A stretch of 64,000 nucleotides of DNA from Microbacterium suwonense (GTDB lineage: Bacteria > Actinomycetota > Actinomycetes > Actinomycetales > Microbacteriaceae): assembly GCF_030296555.1 (NCBI RefSeq), contig NZ_AP027728.1:3038001-3102000 (forward strand). The letters run 5' to 3'. Below, in pieces: positions 1 to 8,637 of the stretch. A program made the translations under genes and the position numbers. Each line of letters opens with the position of its first letter. Position 1 is the stretch's first letter. The notes below the pieces were generated by a model, which searched no databases, was not told the DNA's origin, and worked only from the letters and a program-made list of their open reading frames with translations.

Positions 1-220
1 GAGAGCGGATGCCGGCGACGATCGCGGCGACGTGCTCTGCGGCCGCGTCATGGTCGGACTTCTCGGGGATCGAGCCGTCCTTGATCTGCAGCGGGCGGAT
101 CGCGATCGCGGCGTCCTTGAGGAGCTTCCACGCGTCGCTGCTCTCGGCGGTCGATGCGTCTTCCACGACTTCCGGTTCGCCGATGATGGCCTTGGTGTGG
201 GTGGTGGTGGTGAGGGACAT
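1..220 (-). CDS. N-terminal fragment of an unrecognised protein, possibly DUF6421 family (partial)
   Basis: A minus-strand gene starts with ATG at 218-220 and runs off the left edge, leaving 73 codons. A clean Shine-Dalgarno GGAGG (226-230 on the plus strand, reverse complement) lies six bases before the ATG, so the start is well supported. The translation begins MSLTTTTHTK and continues as an Ala/Asp-rich helical segment with no signal peptide. From memory it resembles the N-terminus of DUF6421 proteins, which are common in Microbacteriaceae, but the fragment is too short to be sure. It is divergent from the Lrp-type regulator, so that regulator may control it (inference). Confidence 0.5.
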   Translation of the reverse strand, partial: MSLTTTTHTKAIIGEPEVVEDASTAESSDAWKLLKDAAIAIRPLQIKDGSIPEKSDHDAAAEHVAAIVAGIRS

Positions 221-292
221 CGGAACCTCCGATCGCGTGAAATAGTGGAAATGTTCCGGTGGTAACCGGTTGTGACCGTTATTCTTCCACGT

Positions 293-877
293 ATGGATGA
301 TGCTGTCGACCATACGCTCCTTGCCGTGATCTCCCGCGATGGGAGGGCGACCCTCGCCCAGCTGTCCGACGCCGTCGGGCTGTCGACCTCGGCCGTGCAG
401 TCGCGCCTGAAGCGCCTGGAGAGCCGCGGCGTGATCACCGGCTACCAGGCCGTGCTCGACCCCGAGGCCGTCGGCGCCCCGCTGTCGGCGTTCATCGAGA
501 TCACGCCGCTCGACCCGGCGCAGCCCGACAACGCCCCCGAACTGCTCGAGCACCTCACCGCCATCGAGGCGTGCCACTCGATCGCCGGCGACGCGGCGTA
601 CATGCTGTTCGTGCGCGTCGCCTCGCCGCGTGCGCTGGAGCAGCTGGTGCGCGATGTGCGCCTCGCCGCGAACGTCAGCACGCGCACCACGGTCGTGCTG
701 CAGACCTTCTACGAACGCCGCCCGATCGTCTCCCCCGGACCCCCTGATCCCCCGGGCTCCGGGGCCGCCCGGGCCCGGGGGCGACCCGGCGGATGCACTC
801 CGGGGGCCGACACGCCAGATGTCGGACGCTTTTGCGGGAACGGTCCGACATGTGGCGTGTCGGCCCCCGATTCGTAA
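293..877 (+). CDS. Lrp/AsnC-family transcriptional regulator
   Basis: A leucine-responsive type regulator. An N-terminal winged helix-turn-helix (about residues 7-50, with LSTSAVQSRLKRLE as the recognition region) is followed by an AsnC/RAM effector domain ending near TTVVLQTFYERR. ATG 293 is chosen; GTG 272 in the same frame would add seven residues. As read, the protein is 194 residues, about 45 longer than the family norm, and the tail is Pro/Gly-rich and runs straight through the palindromic repeat at 802-868. One extra C in the C5 run at 732-736 would stop translation at the TGA at 745-747, giving a normal 151-residue protein. I think the long tail is an artefact. The gene is divergent from the partial gene on the left. 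Confidence 0.85.
   Translation: MDDAVDHTLLAVISRDGRATLAQLSDAVGLSTSAVQSRLKRLESRGVITGYQAVLDPEAVGAPLSAFIEITPLDPAQPDNAPELLEHLTAIEACHSIAGDAAYMLFVRVASPRALEQLVRDVRLAANVSTRTTVVLQTFYERRPIVSPGPPDPPGSGAARARGRPGGCTPGADTPDVGRFCGNGPTCGVSAPDS
802..868. repeat. Palindromic intergenic repeat, family A copy 1
   Basis: Two 26-base arms (802-827 and 843-868) are reverse complements with one mismatch, separated by a 15-base loop. The core is CGACACGCCAGATGTCGGAC. A second copy with an identical left arm lies at 10111-10173. The element lies just after the likely true end of the Lrp gene and before the convergent pyridoxal kinase gene, so it may also work as a bidirectional terminator. Confidence 0.9.
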
Positions 878-934
878 CCGGACACCCAGGGCGCCCCGGG
901 GCAGAAGACGGGCGGAGGGCAGACGGCGGGCGGG

Positions 935-1789
935 TCAGGACAGCAGTGCGCGGACCGCGGAGGCGGCCGTGGCGACGGCATCCGTCACGGGGGAACCGCG
1001 GCGCAGCGCAGCGAGCAGGGCTCCGGCGAAGGCGTCGCCGGTGCCCTTGACGGTGGTCGGGATGAGCGGATGCTCGAGGTCGGCGCGGCCTTCGCGGGTG
1101 ACCACGAGGTCGACCAGCGTGCTGCCGGCGACGGTGCCTCCGCTGATCACGGCCCATTCCGCGCGCGGGCCGAGCAGCGCGCGGGCTGCTGCCTCGGCAT
1201 CCGTCTGCGCGGCATCCGCGTCGTGCCCGCTCAGCAGCCCCAGCTCGAACCTGTTGGGCACGAATCCGGTGGCCAGCGGCAGCATCCGCTCGCGCAGCGC
1301 CGGGGCGACGGCCGGGTCGGTGTACAGGCCCACGTCGGCGTCGCCGAGGGTCGGGTCGACCAGCACGCGCAGGTCCGGTCGGCGCGCGACCAGCCGCTCG
1401 AGTGTGTCCGCGACGGCCTCCACCTGGTCGGGCGAGGCGAAGTAGCCGGTGCACACGCTGTCGATCTCGTCGAGCAAGCCCAGCGACTCCAGGTCGCGGA
1501 TGCTGCCGGCCAGCCAGTCCGCCGACATCGGAGCGGCATGCACGCTCGGATAGTGCGGCAGATTGCTCAGCACGATCGTGGGCAGCGGCACCACGCGCGC
1601 CTCGTCGAGCATCGGCAGCACGCCGTTCATGCCCACTGAGCCGAACGCGACCTGCGAGCCGATCAGCAGCACCTCAGCCGGATGCCGGTTCAGCTCCCAG
1701 CGGGTGCGCCCCTCCTCCCACGCCGGGACGCTCGCAGCGTCCGGGGTGCTCACCTCGCCCGGGGTGCTCGCGTCGCCCGGCGCGTTCAC
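935..1789 (-). CDS. pdxY: Pyridoxal kinase (PfkB/ribokinase-like)
   Basis: Predicted to phosphorylate pyridoxal with ATP in the vitamin B6 salvage pathway, in the cytosol. The 284-residue protein has the ribokinase-like fold: the N-terminal substrate segment IGSQVAFGSVGMNGVLPML, a central PNRFELGLLSG stretch and the C-terminal anion-hole and catalytic base motif VKGTGDAFAGALLAAL. The GTG start at 1789 overlaps the stop of the upstream yggS gene by four bases (GTGA), so the two are translationally coupled. The first 20 residues are Pro/Thr/Ser-rich, repetitive and not part of the fold. Pairing with the PLP-binding YggS protein fits a vitamin B6 homeostasis operon. Confidence 0.82.
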   Translation of the reverse strand: MNAPGDASTPGEVSTPDAASVPAWEEGRTRWELNRHPAEVLLIGSQVAFGSVGMNGVLPMLDEARVVPLPTIVLSNLPHYPSVHAAPMSADWLAGSIRDLESLGLLDEIDSVCTGYFASPDQVEAVADTLERLVARRPDLRVLVDPTLGDADVGLYTDPAVAPALRERMLPLATGFVPNRFELGLLSGHDADAAQTDAEAAARALLGPRAEWAVISGGTVAGSTLVDLVVTREGRADLEHPLIPTTVKGTGDAFAGALLAALRRGSPVTDAVATAASAVRALLS

Positions 1790-2553
1790 TTCGCGAAGCC
1801 CGGCCAGTACTCGGCATCCGAGGTGTTGCGGGCCCCGAAGATCGCCTGGCCGACGCGCACCACCGTCGCGCCCTCTTCGATGGCGGCCTGGTAGTCGCCG
1901 GACATCCCCATCGACAGCCCGCCGGGGCCGACGAGGTCGCGCTCACGCGCCTGATCGCGCAGATCTCGCAGGATGCGGAAGCACTCGCGCACGCGCTCGG
2001 TGTCGCTGGTGAACAGCGCCAGGGTCATCAGGCCCTGCACGCGCAGGCTGTCGCGGTGCTGCAACTCCTCGAGGAAGGCCAGCGTCTCGCCGGGCTCCAG
2101 GCCGAACTTCGACTCCTCGGCCGAGGTGTTCACCTGCACGAAGACGTCGAGCGACCGACCGGCCGCCTGCAGGCGGCGGTCGAGGGCATCGGCGAGACGG
2201 ATGCTGTCCAGCGCCTGGAACTCGTCGGCGAAGGCGACGACGTCCTTGGCTTTGTTGGTCTGCAGGTGTCCGATCACCGACCAGCGCACGTCCTGGTCGG
2301 CGAGATTCTCGGACTTGCGCTTCGCCTCCTGCACCTTGTTCTCGCCCAGATCGACCGCTCCGGCCTGGATCGCCAGCAGCAGCCGCTCCTCGGGGACGGT
2401 CTTGCTGACCGACAGCAGACGGATGCCGGCGGCATCACGTCCCGCACGTTCAGCGGCGGCGGCAATGTTCGCACGCACGTCGGCCAGGTTGTGGGCGAAA
2501 TCCTCCACGGAGTTCGCCTGCGGGTACAGGGCGCGGGCAGGCTGGTCGGTCAC
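1786..2553 (-). CDS. yggS: YggS-family pyridoxal phosphate homeostasis protein
   Basis: A single-domain alanine-racemase-like PLP protein (family COG0325) of 255 residues, thought to buffer and deliver pyridoxal phosphate. The cofactor lysine is K51 in LLSVSKTVP. Other family marks are DLGENKVQEA, WSVIGHLQTNK, VNTSAEESKFG and MGMSGDYQAAI. The GTG start at 2553 is chosen because it begins the conserved region; longer in-frame readings only add sequence antisense to menA. It is the first gene of a two-gene operon with the pyridoxal kinase and is divergent from menA. Confidence 0.9.
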   Translation of the reverse strand: MTDQPARALYPQANSVEDFAHNLADVRANIAAAAERAGRDAAGIRLLSVSKTVPEERLLLAIQAGAVDLGENKVQEAKRKSENLADQDVRWSVIGHLQTNKAKDVVAFADEFQALDSIRLADALDRRLQAAGRSLDVFVQVNTSAEESKFGLEPGETLAFLEELQHRDSLRVQGLMTLALFTSDTERVRECFRILRDLRDQARERDLVGPGGLSMGMSGDYQAAIEEGATVVRVGQAIFGARNTSDAEYWPGFAK

Positions 2554-2612
2554 GCTTCGAGCGTACCGGCAGCGGCCACGTGGCGCGGCGGCCACGTGGT
2601 GCGGCGAGCCAG

Positions 2613-2618
2613 TAGGAT
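2613..2618 (+). promoter_or_regulatory. -10 element of a leaderless menA promoter
   Basis: TAGGAT lies seven bases before GTG 2626. This spacing puts the expected transcription start at the start codon itself, the usual actinobacterial leaderless layout. It favours GTG 2626 over ATG 2617, which would fall inside the -10 box. No clear -35 is visible. Confidence 0.55.
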
Positions 2619-2625
2619 GCCGACC

Positions 2626-3611
2626 GTGGCGACCCGTTCCAAGAAGCACCGCAGCAGCGGCAAGAAGAAGCGCACCGGACCTGGAAAGCAGCGCACCAGC
2701 GGCAACCCGGCCAAGCGGCCCGTGATCGAGGCAGGGCCGGTGACCGTCGGCGACTGGATCGGCGCCGCACGTCTGCGCACCCTGCCGCTCGCCGTCGCGC
2801 CCGTCGTACTGGGCACCGGCGCCGCGCAGGTGACCGACCGGGAACTGCACTGGGTCATCGCGTTGGCCTGCCTGGCCGTGGCTGTGCTGCTGCAGATCGG
2901 CGTGAACTTCGCGAACGACTACAGCGACGGCATCCGCGGCACCGACGCCCACCGCGTGGGGCCTGCACGACTGACCGCGTCGGGCCGGGTCTCACCGCGT
3001 CGGGTGCTGATCACCGCACTGGTCTTCTTTTCGCTCGCCGCCGTCGCCGGGCTCGCAATCGTGGTGCGCACGCAGCAGTGGTGGATGCTGGTGGTGGGGG
3101 CGCTCAGCATCGTCGCCGCCTGGTTCTACACCGGCGGAAAGCGCCCCTACGGGTACAACGCGCTGGGCGAGGTGTTCGTGTTCGTCTTCTTCGGGCTGGT
3201 CGCGACCCTCGGCACCACCTGGGTGCAGTCCTTCGCCCTGCCGCTGGAGGCCTGGCTGGCGGCCGTTGCGGCGGGCCTGTTCGCCTGTGCGGTGCTGCTG
3301 GCGAACAACCTGAGGATATCGACCAGGATCGCCAGGTCGGCAAGCGCACCCTCACCGTGCTGATCGGAAAGCGCGCGACGCAGGTCGTGTACACGCTGTT
3401 CGTGCTGGTTCCATTCGGCATCGCCGCGGTGTTCGCCCTGCTGCTGTACCCGATCGCCTGGCTGTCGATGCTGGTGCTGCTGGCCGTGCTGCCGGCGATC
3501 CTCATCGTGTGGACCTACCGGCAGGCCCGCGAGCTGATCATCGCCCTCAGCCTCACCTCGCTGTCATCGGTGGGTTATGCCGTGCTGATGTACTGGGCGC
3601 TCGTCGGCTGA
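2626..3611 (+). pseudogene. menA: 1,4-dihydroxy-2-naphthoate polyprenyltransferase MenA, frameshifted as read
   Basis: MenA attaches the polyprenyl tail to 1,4-dihydroxy-2-naphthoate in menaquinone synthesis, in the membrane. The first Asp-rich motif NFANDYSDG is followed by multiple transmembrane helices. The second motif should read NNLRDIDQDRQVGKRTL, but the frame breaks inside it at 3313-3316 (ctgAGGatatc). One missing G there restores the whole family sequence across two frames, giving about 328 residues. The N-terminus is a Lys/Arg-rich tail typical of actinobacterial MenA. Because other unrelated genes here show the same kind of one-base loss, I read this as a sequence error rather than a dead gene. 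Confidence 0.85.
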
Positions 3612-3631
3612 GGCCCACTCGCCCGGGGCGG

Positions 3632-3889
3632 TCATTCCGACGCGCTGTCCTCGACGTTCTCGTCGACATTGTGGCGGTTGCGTCGCTCGTAGATCTCGCG
3701 CGAGGCGTTGGAGAGCGGGGCGCGCAGGAAAAGCAGCGAGATGCTCATGCCGATCAACGCCGCGAACAGTGCGGCCAGCCACCAGAACTCCCGGAAGATC
3801 GGGAAGAAGACCCACATGATCGCCAGAGGCACGATGAACGCCAGCAACCGCAGCACGGTGTAGACGAGGAGGGGCGGCAGCTTCTTCAC
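3632..3889 (-). CDS. DUF4229-family small membrane protein
   Basis: An 85-residue protein with two transmembrane helices (about residues 8-29 and 34-55) and a charged C-terminal tail rich in Arg, Asn and Glu. It starts at GTG 3887-3889. Small proteins of this type (DUF4229, recalled from memory) commonly sit beside menA in Actinobacteria. It is convergent with menA, with 20 bases between the stops. No function is established; association with the menaquinone or respiratory membrane system is only suggested by context. Confidence 0.7.
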   Translation of the reverse strand: MKKLPPLLVYTVLRLLAFIVPLAIMWVFFPIFREFWWLAALFAALIGMSISLLFLRAPLSNASREIYERRNRHNVDENVEDSASE

Positions 3890-3975
3890 CCGGCCAGTCT
3901 AGGAGCCGTCGCTAGGCACCGGCTGTGCAGTTCACAGCGGGCCCCCACCGATCCGGACCGACTTACACTGGAGGT

Positions 3976-4317
3976 ATGGCGCGTTTCCTGATCATCGGCG
4001 GATTCCTCGCCGTGGTGTTCTGGGTGTTCAGCATCGTCGACTGCGCCGCGCAGCCGGCGACGCGGCACCGTGGCGTGTCCAAGGCGGTGTGGGTGCTCAT
4101 CGTCGTGCTGCTGCCGGTGATCGGTGGTGTGCTGTGGTTCACGCTCGGGCGGCTCAGGGCCGGTGAGGTCGACACCGGCTATGTCGTGCCGCCGGACGAC
4201 GATCCGCGCATGTTCCGACGTGCGGACAATGCCGAGCAGGACGCCCGTATCCGCGAGCTCGAAGCAGAGCTGGCCCGCCTCGACGACGAATCCGACGGCG
4301 CGGATCCGCGCTCGTGA
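3976..4317 (+). CDS. PLDc_N-domain small membrane protein
   Basis: A 113-residue protein with two N-terminal transmembrane helices (about residues 4-24 and 37-57) around the motif VLIVVLLPVIGGVLWFTLGR, the hallmark of the phospholipase D nuclease N-terminal domain. That domain is a membrane-anchor module usually found without any catalytic HKD motif, as here. A coiled, acidic tail follows. ATG 3976 has both a GGAGG six bases upstream and a TACACT -10 box (3964-3969) six bases upstream. Its TGA overlaps the GTG start of menD, so the two are likely co-translated. Function unknown. Confidence 0.8.
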   Translation: MARFLIIGGFLAVVFWVFSIVDCAAQPATRHRGVSKAVWVLIVVLLPVIGGVLWFTLGRLRAGEVDTGYVVPPDDDPRMFRRADNAEQDARIRELEAELARLDDESDGADPRS

Positions 4318-5976
4318 CGGCCTCGCCGGCCAGTGACGCCGCGGCCGGTCTTCTCGCCGAGCTCATCGGCGCCGGCGTGCGCGATCTTGTGCTCTCGCCG
4401 GGCTCGCGCTCGCAGGCACTCGCGCTCGCGGCGCTGGAGCTCTCACAGCAGGGGCTGCTGCGCGTGCACGTGCGCATCGACGAGCGAGTGGCCGGGTTCA
4501 CCGCGCTCGGCATCGCGCGCGAGAGCGGACTGCCGACGGCGGTGGCCTGCACATCGGGAACCGCGGCAGGCAACCTGCTGCCGGCGACCATGGAGGCGTT
4601 CCATTCCGGCATCCCGCTGCTGCTGCTGACAGCTGACCGTCCGCCGGAGCTGCGCGGAGTCGGGGCGAATCAGGCGACGATCCAGCCCGGGATCTTCGGG
4701 TCGTTCGTCCGGTGGGTGACGGATGCCGAGACGCCGACCACCGAGGGCGGGGAATGGGCGGGGCTCGGCGCACACGCGGTGCGGGCGGCTCTGGGCCTGG
4801 CGGGCGACGGGCTTCCCGGTGTGGGCGGGCCGGTGCAGCTGAACCTTCCCGCACGCGAGCCGCTCTCCGGGGAGAGCAGCGTCGTGGCCGAGCCTGCGCC
4901 GGCACCCGTCGCGCCGAGAGCGCAACCGGTCGTGCTCGAACGCGGCCCCCGCACGGTCGTGATCGCGGGAGCGGATGCTGGAGCGGATGCCGAAGAGCTG
5001 TCGCACCGGGGAGGCTGGCCGCTGATCGCCGAGATCGTCAGCGGCGCGCGATATGGCCGGCTGGTCGTGCACGGCTACCGCGCCCTGCTGAGCGACGATG
5101 CTCTCGGGGGCGCATCGAGCGTGCGATCGTCTTCGGTCACCCCACGCTCAGCCGGGAGATCGCTGCGCTGCTCGCTCGCACGGACGTCGAGGTAGTCGCC
5201 GTGCGCCGCGGGGGCGAGGAGCTGAACCTCAACGGGCGCACACACGCCGTCGCCGCCGTCACGGTGTCGGAGGGAGCTGCCGATCGCCAGTGGCTCGGCG
5301 CGTGGATGAACGCCTCGGCGGCGCAGGCCGTCGATCTCAGTGCCCCGGCACCGGATCAGGACGGTCTCTCGTCGGAGGACAAGGCCGCCCGGCTGAGCGC
5401 TGTGCGCGCCGAGTTGGAGGCCGTGCGGCGTCGGGTGGATCGGGAGATCCTCGCGGATGCCGTGTGGCGTGCCACCTGGCCGCATGACCGGCTCGTGTTC
5501 GGATCCTCACGGCTGGTCCGGGTGGCTGACGAGGTTCTCGGAGGCAAGAAGGTTCCCGTGCACGCCAACCGGGGCCTGGCCGGGATCGACGGCACGATCG
5601 CCACGGCGCTCGGCATCGCCCTGGCCAGTCAGGCGGAGGGGGCCGCCGGGATCACCCGGGTACTGCTGGGCGACCTCGCCTTCCTGCACGATGTGGGAGC
5701 GCTGCTGCTGCCGGCGGACGAGCCACGACCTCGCATCCAGGTGATCGTCGGCAATGACGGCGGGGGCACGATCTTCGACGGGCTCGAGGTGGCGGGATCG
5801 GCGCCGAGGAGCATCTCGACCGCGCGTTCTACACGCCGCACGCGGCGAACCTGCAGGAGCTCGCCGCCGCCTACGGCTGGGAGTTCACGCAGGTCACCAC
5901 GCGATCGGCGCTGGACCAGGCGCTCACCTCGCCGGCGGCGGGCCCGCAGATCATCGAGGTCCCCCTGGAGCGCTGA
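4314..5976 (+). pseudogene. menD: SEPHCHC synthase MenD, two frameshifts as read
   Basis: MenD is the thiamine-diphosphate enzyme that joins isochorismate and 2-oxoglutarate in menaquinone synthesis. The N-terminal domain is intact ([49 protein letters not shown]). The frame then shifts near 5106-5111 (a G5 run, ctcGGGGGcgc) and again near 5810-5815 (tcggcgccgag). The ThDP-binding part [15 protein letters not shown] lies in the middle frame, and the end ([18 protein letters not shown] to VPLER) in the third. Adding one base at each point yields one 554-residue MenD. GTG 4314 overlaps the stop of the upstream gene. The gene is probably intact in the organism. Confidence 0.85.
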
Positions 5977-6032
5977 GTCTCGTGCCGGCCCGGCGCGGCG
6001 GTGCGGCGGCCCGGTGCGTGCGGATGCCGAGG

Positions 6033-6107
6033 GTTCAGGTGTCACGGATGGTCGCTTGCGGTGCCTTGAGGCGGCAAAGTGCGCCACCTGAAGCGCGACA
6101 CCTGAAC
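6033..6107. repeat. Imperfect palindrome between menD and rmuC
   Basis: GTTCAGGTGTC (6033-6043) is matched exactly by its reverse complement at 6097-6107, and the interior carries further pairing around CACCTGAA. It separates two convergent genes, so it may act as a bidirectional terminator. No T-run follows either arm. No second copy of this element was seen in the window. Confidence 0.6.
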
Positions 6108-6128
6108 ACGAACGCGCCGCGGCGCGGA

Positions 6129-7703
6129 TCAGTCCAGGCGCTCACTCACCTCGCCGACGTCGGCGCTCGCGTAGCGCCCTTCGAGCTCGAGGGCGCCGTC
6201 GGGGCTCTCCTCGTCGTACAGGTCGGCCTTCTGCGGCGCGATCGCGAGCGCCTCGACGGGGGAGGTCTCGGTGAGCACCTCGTCCAGCCCCTGCAGTGCA
6301 CTGAACCGGCGGGCCTGCGTGACCACGTTGCGATCCAGCGAGCCGGCGAAGCGGTTGTACGCATCGACCGTGGAGTTCAGGCTCCGGCCGAGTTTGGCCA
6401 GGTGCTGGCCCAGCGTGCCGAGCCGCTTGTGCAGCTCCTTGCCGACCGTGAAGATCTGCTGGGCCTCCTGCGCCAGCTGATCCTGACGCCAGGCATGGCC
6501 GACGGTGCGCAACAGTGCGATCAGGGTGGACGGCGTGGCGATCACGACATTCCGCTCGAAGGCGTACTCGTACAGCGTGGCATCCTGATCCAGCGCCGCG
6601 GCGAGGAACGGCTCGGCGGGCACGAACATCACCACGAATTCGGGGGAGCCGGCCACGACGTCCCAATACTCCTTGGCGCCGAGATCGTCGATGTGCTTGC
6701 GCAGGTGGCGGGCGTGCGCGGCCAGACGCTGCGCACGCACCGTGTCGTCAGTGGCCTCCATGGCCTCGAGATATCCGTTGAACGCGACCTTGGAATCGAC
6801 CACGACCCGCTTGTCGCCCGCGAGGTGCACGACCAGGTCGGGACGCAGCGCACCCTCATCAGTGGAGTGATGCAGCTGCTCGTCGAAGTCGACGTGGTTG
6901 ATCATGCCCGAGGCCTCCACCACGCGACGCAGCTGCAGCTCTCCCCAGCGGCCGCGCACCTGCGGCGCGCGCAGCGCGTTCACCAAGTTGCGGGTCTCGG
7001 CGCCCAGCGTCTCCGACGTCTGCCGCATGAACTGCAGCTGCTCGCCGAGCGCGGCGTTGGCCTCCAGGCGCGCCTTCTCGGCGCTGGTCATCTCGGTCTT
7101 GACGGTGTCGAGCGTCTTCTGGATCGGCTCGATGAGCTGCTGAACGGCATCCTGACGCTTTTGCAGTTCTGCCGCGCCCTCGCTCTGGCTGCGTTTGAGC
7201 CGTTCCTCGGCCTGCTGCAGGAACGCCTTCGTGTTGGCCTCCAGCGCCCGCCTGCTCAGCGCGTCGAACTCGTCGGCCAGCCGTTTCTGATCGGCCTTCA
7301 GCTCCTCCAGACGCTCGGCGGCCCGGCGGCGTTCGGCCGCGACATCGGCATCCGCCTCGTCGCGCAGCTCCGCCAGCCGCTTCACGTGCTCGGCTCGCTC
7401 GTGCTCCAGCCTCGCCTGCGCCTGAGCCCTGGCATCCGCCACCGCTGCTTCACCCTGCTGCCGTGCTTCGGCGACCCGCTGGTCGCTGAGCGCGCGCTCC
7501 TCCTGCACGCGCGCGGCGGTCTCCGCGCGCAGCGCGGCCGCATCCCGTTCCAGCGACTCGATGCGCGACTGTGCGGCGCTCGCCTCGGCGCGGACCGCGG
7601 CATCGGTGGTGCGGCCGCGCTGTGTGCCGAGCACGAAGCCCAGCCCTCCGGCCAGAGCGGCGGCGAGCACCGCGACCACGATCACGAGAAGCAAAGTGTC
7701 CAT
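6129..7703 (-). CDS. rmuC: RmuC-family DNA recombination protein
   Basis: A 524-residue RmuC protein, a family that limits inversion between short repeats and carries a predicted PD-(D/E)xK nuclease-like core. It has an N-terminal transmembrane anchor (residues 4-26), a long Glu/Arg/Ala coiled coil (about 30-220) and the RmuC core from about 240 (VRGRWGELQLRRVVEASGM, VVVDSKVAFNGYLEAM, EYAFERNVVIATPSTLIALL). ATG 7703 gives the anchor; longer readings run antisense into the polyphosphate kinase gene. Convergent with menD and divergent from the kinase gene. Its possible role in stability of the many inverted repeats here is speculation. Confidence 0.93.
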   Translation of the reverse strand: MDTLLLVIVVAVLAAALAGGLGFVLGTQRGRTTDAAVRAEASAAQSRIESLERDAAALRAETAARVQEERALSDQRVAEARQQGEAAVADARAQAQARLEHERAEHVKRLAELRDEADADVAAERRRAAERLEELKADQKRLADEFDALSRRALEANTKAFLQQAEERLKRSQSEGAAELQKRQDAVQQLIEPIQKTLDTVKTEMTSAEKARLEANAALGEQLQFMRQTSETLGAETRNLVNALRAPQVRGRWGELQLRRVVEASGMINHVDFDEQLHHSTDEGALRPDLVVHLAGDKRVVVDSKVAFNGYLEAMEATDDTVRAQRLAAHARHLRKHIDDLGAKEYWDVVAGSPEFVVMFVPAEPFLAAALDQDATLYEYAFERNVVIATPSTLIALLRTVGHAWRQDQLAQEAQQIFTVGKELHKRLGTLGQHLAKLGRSLNSTVDAYNRFAGSLDRNVVTQARRFSALQGLDEVLTETSPVEALAIAPQKADLYDEESPDGALELEGRYASADVGEVSERLD

Positions 7704-7779
7704 GATCCGATTGTGCACGGGGCCACCGACACGAGGGGTGCTCCGTGCCTCGCGACGGCGCGGCGGGCATGATGTCTGC

Positions 7780-8634
7780 ATGGGAAAGCATGAATGGACG
7801 TCCGTGCCGGGTGAGATCCTTCGAGCAGGCGAGGGCTTCCGGCTCCGCGACGTCGACCCCGACGGAGCCCCCGGCTTCGACGGCGACAAGAAGCACGGGG
7901 AGAAGCACCTCGCCGCGCGTCGCGAGGTGCTCGGCGATCTGCAGGAGCGGCTGTTCGCCGGCTCTCGCGTCGGGGACGCTCCGGATGCCGTGCTGCTGGT
8001 GCTGCAGGCGATGGACACCGCCGGCAAGGGCGGCATCCTGCGCCACGTCGTCGGCGGAGTCGACCCCCAGGGTGTGGAACTGGCCGCGTTCAAGGCGCCG
8101 ACGCCCGAGGAGCTGGCGCACGACTTCCTGTGGCGCATCGAGCGGCGCCTGCCGCAGCCCGGGTTCATCGGCGTCTTCGACCGCTCGCACTACGAGGACG
8201 TGCTGATCGGCAAGGTGCGCGCACTCGCCGAATCCGACGAGATCGAGCGCCGCTACGACGCGATCGTCGAGTTCGAGAAGCGCGTCGCGGCCTCCGGCAT
8301 CCGCATCGTCAAGGTCATGCTGCACATCTCCCGCGAGGAGCAGAAGGACCGGTTGATGGAGCGTCTCGACCGTCCCGACAAGCACTGGAAGTACAACCCC
8401 GGCGACGTGGACGAGCGGATGCTGTGGGACGACTACATGGCTGCCTACCAGGCAGTCTTCGAGCGCACCTCCACACCCGAGGCGCCCTGGTACGTCGTGC
8501 CCGCGAACCGCAAGTGGTACGCCCGGCTGGCTGTGCAGGAGTTGCTGATCTCGGCGCTGGAGGACATCGACCCGCAGTGGCCCGCCGCCGACTTCGACGT
8601 CGAGGCAGAGAAGAAGCGGCTCGCGGCGAGCTGA
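7780..8634 (+). CDS. Polyphosphate kinase 2 family protein
   Basis: A one-domain PPK2 enzyme of 284 residues that transfers phosphate between polyphosphate and nucleotides. The Walker A-like loop is QAMDTAGKGG (residues 76-85), the Walker B region IGVFDRSHYEDVL, and the lid region includes KHWKYNPGDVDERMLWDDY. These are the usual marks of the nucleotide phosphotransferase subgroup. ATG 7780 matches the family start (MGKHEWTSVP). It stands alone between divergent rmuC and convergent menG. Whether it makes ATP/GTP from NDPs or ADP from AMP cannot be read from the sequence. Confidence 0.92.
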   Translation: MGKHEWTSVPGEILRAGEGFRLRDVDPDGAPGFDGDKKHGEKHLAARREVLGDLQERLFAGSRVGDAPDAVLLVLQAMDTAGKGGILRHVVGGVDPQGVELAAFKAPTPEELAHDFLWRIERRLPQPGFIGVFDRSHYEDVLIGKVRALAESDEIERRYDAIVEFEKRVAASGIRIVKVMLHISREEQKDRLMERLDRPDKHWKYNPGDVDERMLWDDYMAAYQAVFERTSTPEAPWYVVPANRKWYARLAVQELLISALEDIDPQWPAADFDVEAEKKRLAAS

Positions 8635-8637
8635 GTC

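Noticed and set aside
1402..2616. Long plus-strand frame across pdxY and yggS
   Set aside because: It is the antisense shadow of two well-conserved minus-strand genes; only its last part is menA.
6129..8168. Longer rmuC reading frame starting near 8168
   Set aside because: The extra part is antisense to the well-supported PPK2 gene; ATG 7703 begins a proper membrane anchor.
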